Source: Pseudovirgaria hyperparasitica (taxonomy: Eukaryota; Ascomycota; Dothideomycetes; Acrospermales; Acrospermaceae). Taken from it: a stretch of 64,000 nt of DNA. The stretch spans positions 819,375-883,374 of the forward strand of contig NW_022985565.1 in NCBI RefSeq assembly GCF_010093815.1, written 5' to 3'. Below are positions 58,149-64,000 of the stretch, piece by piece. The stretch's first letter is position 1. Every line of letters begins with the position of its first letter. The notes beneath the pieces are model-generated. The model was not told the DNA's origin. It made no database searches and was given only the letters and a program-made list of their open reading frames with translations. Position numbers and translations under genes: made by a program.

Positions 58149-61100
58149 AAGAACTATCTTAACCTTATAATAATAATCTCTATAGACCTCTAAGCTCTTA
58201 TAAACCTTATAGAGTAATACTAGTATATAATAAATAATTAATACCACGCTAGTGTACGACTATCCCTAATAATCTAATCTAATATAAAATTATCTAACTA
58301 AAACTAATTTAGTAATAGATCTTATAGAATATTATAAGGTTACTACTATACCTTAAATTTAAAACCACGAGAATTATATTATAGATCTCTCTACTAATTA
58401 ATATATTAAGACGTAAGGACTAACTTATATAAATAATCTAAAGTTACTTACTATACCTATAGTAGAATAGACTATATAGTATCTAAGTATTATTTAGAGA
58501 AACTACTAAGTACTAATATAACTAACTAATTAGTTATATATTATAAGTACTAGTAGCTAGAATATATTACGCCTAACTATCTAGTATAGAATATAAAAAA
58601 CTAATAGTCTATAAGAAACCCTTATAACTTATAGATATAACTATAATAGAGTAATAACCCGCTAAATAGTATATTAAACTATAGGCTAGATCTATTAAGG
58701 TCCCTTATAGATAATATTAGACTATAATACTTAATAGTAGTTTAGCTACTAATATTATATTAATCTAATAAGTATAAGAACTTAATATTAATATCTAAGC
58801 TCTAATAGATACTATATTCTATAGTATTAACGGTCCTATTAAGTTATATAGTACCTATACTATTAAATATAGTATCTAGAATAGTAGAGGGAAATAGAAA
58901 CCCTACTACTTAACCTTTATTATAGTAGATAGTCCCTTTAATATAATTCTAGGTATACTATAGCTTAAGAAATATAATCTAAAACTAGACTTCCTTAAGA
59001 AGATAGCTAGCTAGTATATAAACCTACCTTAATAGAAACTAGTATAGCTTATTAATAATAAATAATTCTAGAAAGATTATAAGAAGGCGATTTCTACTAT
59101 CTATATACTCTTACTTATCTAAAATAGTAAGCTTAGTATTAAAGTAGACGAAAACCTACTATATTAGTATAAAATATACTAATATATTATATTAGTAATT
59201 AATTTCTCTAAACTATCTTAATACTAATCTATTAACCTTACTATTAATCTTAAAGACGGCTAGTAACCTCTATATAGATCTATCTACCCTCTTTTAGAAC
59301 CTAAATTATAAGTCCTTTAAGAATATATTAAAAATAACCTTATATAAGAATAGATTAGACCTAGTATATTTCTAGCTAGAGCTTTAATCCTCTTTATAAA
59401 GAAGAAGGATAGGAGCCTCTATCTATATATTAACTACTATAGTCTAAATAATATTATATAAAAGAATTATTATCTACTATCTCTTATCTCTAAGTCTATT
59501 AATAGACTAGGGTGTATAAAGATCTTTACTAAGCTCGATCTATATAATATCTACTATCGCCTTTATATTAAGGAGAGCGATAAATAGAAAACGGCTTTTA
59601 GAACCCGTTATAGATACTTTAAATATACTATAGTCCCTTTTAGACTTACTAACGCGCTAGATACCTTTTAAGTATATATTAATAACGCGCTAGTAGATCT
59701 ACTTAATATAATATATATCGTGTACCTAGATAATATCCTTATCTTCTTAGATAATAAGAAGAAGTATATCTAGTATATATATATAGTCCTAGATAGACTA
59801 GAAAAGTATAAGCTATATATTAAGCTATCTAAATACGAGTTCTATTAGGACTATATTAACTTTCTTAGCTTTATTATTACTAATTAAAGTATAACTATAG
59901 AGAGAGATAGAGTTACTACTATTATAGACTAGCCTAAACTAAAATCCGTTTAAGATATATATATCTTTATTAGCTTTACTAACTACTATTAAAAATTTAT
60001 TAAATACTTCTTCTATCTAGCCGCACTACTTAATATATATACTACTACTACTAACTCGTCTATTACGGTCTATAGTAGATAGAAATAGTATAATATTAAG
60101 TTATAATCTATTAAATTAATAGAGGTTAAAAGAATATTCTTCGAGAAGATTAAAGAGATATTTATAACCGCTCTATTACTAGTATACTTTAATCTAACTA
60201 AATCTATTTACGTTAAAACTAATATATTAGAATTTATAATCTTAGACATACTCTTCTAGCCTAGACTAATAGAGTCTAAAAAGATCTAATAGTATCTAGT
60301 TATATTTTTCTTACGTAAGATAGCTAATATTAAAACTAGATATACTATTTATAACTAAGAGCTACTAGTAATAGTAGAGTTATTTAAGTAGTAGCAATAT
60401 TATCTTAAAGATACTATATATAATATTAAGTTACTAACTAATTACTATAACTTAAAGGGGTTTATAAGTATAATAGTTTTAAATCGTTAATAGATTTAAT
60501 AGACTAAGTAGCTTATAAACTTCTACTTTATAATCTACTATTAATCTAGAAGTATAAATCTAGCTAATAGAATATTAAGAAGACCTAACTATAAAGATGG
60601 CGCCTAGAATTATAGTAGCTATAGGGTTCTAGAGTAGCTATAGGCCTAACTCTTAAGGATAAGGTTAGATAATAAGTTATCTAATAATTAGTAAGATACT
60701 AACGCTAATACTAGTAATTAAATTTATAAGACTAAAGCTAGTAACTAAAGATATAGTACCGAAGTCCCTAGTAAGCTATTTATTAGTACTATTAGAGAGG
60801 GCGATAGTACCTAGTATATATATTAAGTAGATCTTATCTAGTTAATTATAGATCTATAGAAGATAGACCTAATAGTTTTAAAGTTATATAAAATATAGTA
60901 AGATAGATTATTATAGACTAAAGTAGACTATAAGTAGACCTTTATAGATAGCTTACTCTACTATAATAGAAAGTACTATATACTAATAGATAATATATAA
61001 TTTACTATAGTTAGCCGATACTATAATACTAACCTAGTAGAATATTTTAGATATATACGTACCCTAAGCTTAATTTATTAGTACTATTTTTAGAAAGATA

Positions 61101-61985
61101 TATCTAAGTATATTAAAGAATAGATAGCTACTTATCCGATTTATTAAAGAATAAAGATACCTAGATATAAGCTATATAGGAATTTATAGCCTCTACTAGT
61201 CCCCCTCTTTATATAGAAAGATATTACTATAGATTTTATAGTTAACTTATCTCTAAGTAAGATACTTAGAATAAGTTATAATTTAATTCTTATTATTATA
61301 GATAGACTTATAAAGATATCTAGGTATATCCCTATATAGAAGATAATTATATTAAAAGAACTAGTATAAGTATTCTAGAATAAGATTATTAAGGTCTATA
61401 GTATACTAAAAAGAATCGTTATAGACCGAGAGAGTATATTTATATCTAAATTCTAGATATTATTCTATGAAATAGCTGGTATAAATAGAAATATATTAAT
61501 AGTATTCTATCTATAAATAGATAGTTAGATAGAGCGATAAAACTAAACGCTTAAGGTCTATCTTTATATATTCTATAATTTTAAATAAGATAACTAGGCC
61601 TCTCTACTAAGTATAGTAGAATTTATATATAATAATAGTTATTATAGTATAATAGGTATTACGCCCTTCTAGGCGAACCTAGAATATAATCTAAGGATAG
61701 GTTTTAAACCATATACGGTCTAGTTTAACTAAATAATAGATATTAATATCTATACGTAGAAACTAGTAATTAAAACCTTCAAACCGTACATAACTATTAT
61801 ATAATAATCTAGTAAGTAAATAAGTTATATATAAAGTACTATAATAGATTAGTTAAAGATTAAATATATAAGAAGGAAGATAAAGTCCTTCTTAACATCT
61901 ATAATATATAAATATCATGAGTAAATAAAAAGCTCGATTATAAAATGGCTAGTCCCTTCCGAATTAAATGTTATTATTATAGAAA
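58149..61985 (+). pseudogene. A2 pol remnant
   Basis: RT blocks [31 protein letters not shown] and VYLDNILIFL, RNase H and integrase pieces can be read among many stops. The second catalytic Asp of YLDD is Asn here too. More degraded than A1. Confidence 0.7.
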
Positions 61986-63907
61986 TACGACGTATATATA
62001 GACGTAAGAGTATTTATAGAATATAGTAAGTTTAATAAGGGAGGAAGCTAGAGTCTACTCGGCTTTCTTAAGATATAGAATAGAGTATACTATTAAAAAG
62101 AGGCTCGCTTAGCTTTATTAAGTAAGGAGAGAGTAGTAGTATAGGCGTAGTATACTAGCGTTAAGTATACCTAGGGTCTACTCTTAATATTACCCTCTCC
62201 CTCTACTTATTTATTACTAGAGTCTACCCTAGCTATAGACTACTTATAAGCGTTAGCTAGCTTATTTCTACTAGCTTTCTAGAGAACTATTAATAAAGCT
62301 ACTCTTCTATACCTAGTTATTATAGTAGTAATTACTATTAGCTTATAGTAATACTTATTATTATATATAACGCCCCCTAATATAGGCCTTAGTAACTAGA
62401 CTTAACGTCTACTATTAGGTTATAGCATATATACCTTCTATTAAAAGAATCTATCTATTAAATCTATTATAGGTTATTTATAGAAGACGGTTTAATTTCT
62501 ATATTAGTAGCTCCTTTTATATCTATATCTCTCTAGTACTAGGTAAATAGCTATCTATCTAAGAATAGCTTCCCGACGTAGTAGTGTCTATTATTACTCT
62601 AGTAGTAATAATTATTATTATAGGATAGTAGTAACCTCTATTATTACCGTATATAGTACTCTCTATAAGCTAGACTACTTAGACTTAATATATATATTAT
62701 ATAGTAAGTCTAGCAAAATTCTACTAGATACACCATCCGTGCGTCTACTTTAATTTAGCCCTATACCTTCTTAGGCCTTAGCCCTATACCTTCTTAGACC
62801 TTAGACCTATTATTAAGTATTTAGGAGAAAGGGTTTAGTTCTTTAATTAAGAATTATTTTTATATTAACCTATCTCTTACTAGGTACTTCTTAGTTAATA
62901 GAGTGTCTATTATTATGTACGCTAGAACTATTTACTTATCTATTAAGAGTATATAAATAAGGGTTATTTATACGTTTTAGAGTTATATATAAATAGATAT
63001 TTATATATTATAGATGTCTTATTTATAATATTCTATTCACGAAGTTCTATTTATAATTTTAAGGGTCCTAGGTATAAAGGTATAGTTTCCCTTCTATTTT
63101 TCTAGACCTTAATAATCTCGTCTTTCTCTATTATAAGATTAGATTCTCCCTTCTTATCTAGTTAGAGTCTAGTTACTAATACTTAGGTTCTATAGATAAA
63201 TAATATTATCTACTACTAGAGCTATGCCCTAGCTAGTAAAGACTATACTAACTAAGTAGTAAGTATTAGACTCTATATTATTCTTATTAGACTCTACTAA
63301 TTTACTTAGTTAAACTAAAGTTACTTCTATACTTATTATACCTTAAGAAGGGTAAATTATTAGAATCTATAAGCTAACTTAGAAGCCCTTATTATAATAA
63401 CTACTAACTAAGTATTTTAGGCCGGAGATTACTTATATTACTTATATAGTATAGACTTAGTTAGCTAATACTAGGGCGTAAGTTCTTTTCCCTTCTAGTT
63501 CTATATTTTAATACCCGGCTAATAGTTAGTTTAGACTAGATATCTATAAGAATCTTACCTAGGTTCTAAAAGCTATAAAGGCTTTATAGCCTTTATAAGT
63601 AGCTAGTCTACTTTCTATATAAGACTATTTAGACTCTCTAGATAAATAATCGCTAACTACGCTTTTAATACTATTACCTTCTAAATAACTATCTAGATAA
63701 CTAATATAGTAGTCTAGTAGGGTTAAACGTAAGTTTAATCCTAGACTCTAGTTAAATTCTCTTACTAATCTTCTATTATAGTATAGATAGTATTCCTCTA
63801 GTATTAGTATTAGGGCTCTACTAGACTAATCTATAGGCCTATTAGAACGTACTAGTCTCTAGGTCTTTTTCTTTAGTATTTAATTCTCTTTTTTTTCATT
63901 CTTTTGG
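61986..63907. repeat. Subtelomeric RIP-like sequence, unassigned
   Basis: About 1.9 kb of AT-rich sequence between the end of A2 and the telomere. TAAGTCTAG/TAGACTA-rich; contains a tandem near-repeat CCTTCTTAGGCCTTAGCCCTATA at about 62765-62800. No gene, helicase motif or tandem subtelomeric array was recognised. Confidence 0.5.
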
Positions 63908-64000
63908 TTAGGGTTAGGGTTAGGGTTAGGGTTAGGGTTAGGGTTAGGGTTAGGGTTAGGGTTAGGGTTAGGGTTAGGGTTAGGGTTAGGGTTAGGGTTA
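63908..64000 (+). repeat. Telomere, (TTAGGG)n
   Basis: About 15.5 perfect TTAGGG units run to the end of the window, G-rich strand toward the end, so this is a right chromosome end. The preceding bases (TTCATTCTTTTGG) are not telomere-like. Confidence 0.99.

Larger units (their letters stand above)
54817..61985 (+). mobile_element. Gypsy A2: family A copy, 3'-truncated, interrupted by a LINE
   Basis: 5' LTR at 54817-55051, primer-side sequence, gag (~55400-56084), LINE copy (56085-58135), then rest of gag and pol (58136-61985). RT motif YLDN is at 59723-59734 and an integrase block (TIDFIVNLSLSKI..ISYNLILIIIDR) at about 61227-61310. Similarity to A1 stops near 61985, at the point equivalent to A1 27290, so the extra-frame region and 3' LTR are missing. 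Confidence 0.8.

Noticed and set aside
19850-63907. CRISPR-like or satellite arrays in the AT-rich blocks
   Set aside because: The repeated look comes from TA-rich RIP products and dispersed transposon copies; no regular repeat-spacer pattern exists.

Overview
The window is the right end of a chromosome of a filamentous ascomycete (Pezizomycotina; class not resolvable by eye). The evidence is a terminal (TTAGGG)n array running to the last base, short introns with fungal splice and branch signals, fungal-type genes, and large AT-rich blocks of repeats with the signature of repeat-induced point mutation (RIP): only C/T and G/A differences, CAG/CAA codons turned to stops, and scarcity of CA/TG.

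Bases 1-19.8 kb are ordinary gene space: the C-terminus of a SulP sulfate permease (partial), a Sel1-repeat protein of the Nif1/Dsf2 type (-), a DUF1776 short-chain-dehydrogenase-like protein (-, 3 exons), a fungal multi-pass glycosylated membrane protein with an in-frame TAG (+), a Zn2Cys6 transcription factor (-, 2 exons), a secreted germin/spherulin-like cupin (+, 3 exons) and a 1130-residue intronless protein (+) that joins a methyltransferase-like domain, an FAD/BBE oxidoreductase domain, a phosphomevalonate-kinase-like P-loop domain and an adenine-phosphoribosyltransferase-like domain. The last three genes may form a small subtelomeric metabolic cluster; that is inference.

From 19.85 to 37.4 kb lies a nested RIP block. 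An unidentified older element holds a 5.3-kb LINE (17-bp target duplication), which in turn holds a complete 8.04-kb Ty3/gypsy element 'A1' (238-bp LTRs, GTTAT duplication, minus orientation). A1 carries an extra, oppositely oriented reading frame between pol and its 3' LTR.

From 37.45 to about 43.4 kb is an island of normal composition. It has a degenerate-type fungal protein kinase gene, a three-exon GNAT acetyltransferase gene and possibly one small two-exon gene.

From 43.5 to 63.9 kb is a second RIP block. A fragment of family A is interrupted by a 9.05-kb Ty3/gypsy element 'B' (228-bp LTRs, TATAG duplication), itself interrupted in the integrase by a 1.65-kb LINE copy. A second family A copy (A2, plus orientation) follows, interrupted in gag by a 2.05-kb LINE copy. 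About 1.9 kb of unassigned subtelomeric DNA then leads to the telomere. No intact transposon protein remains. No rRNA, tRNA or CRISPR was found.
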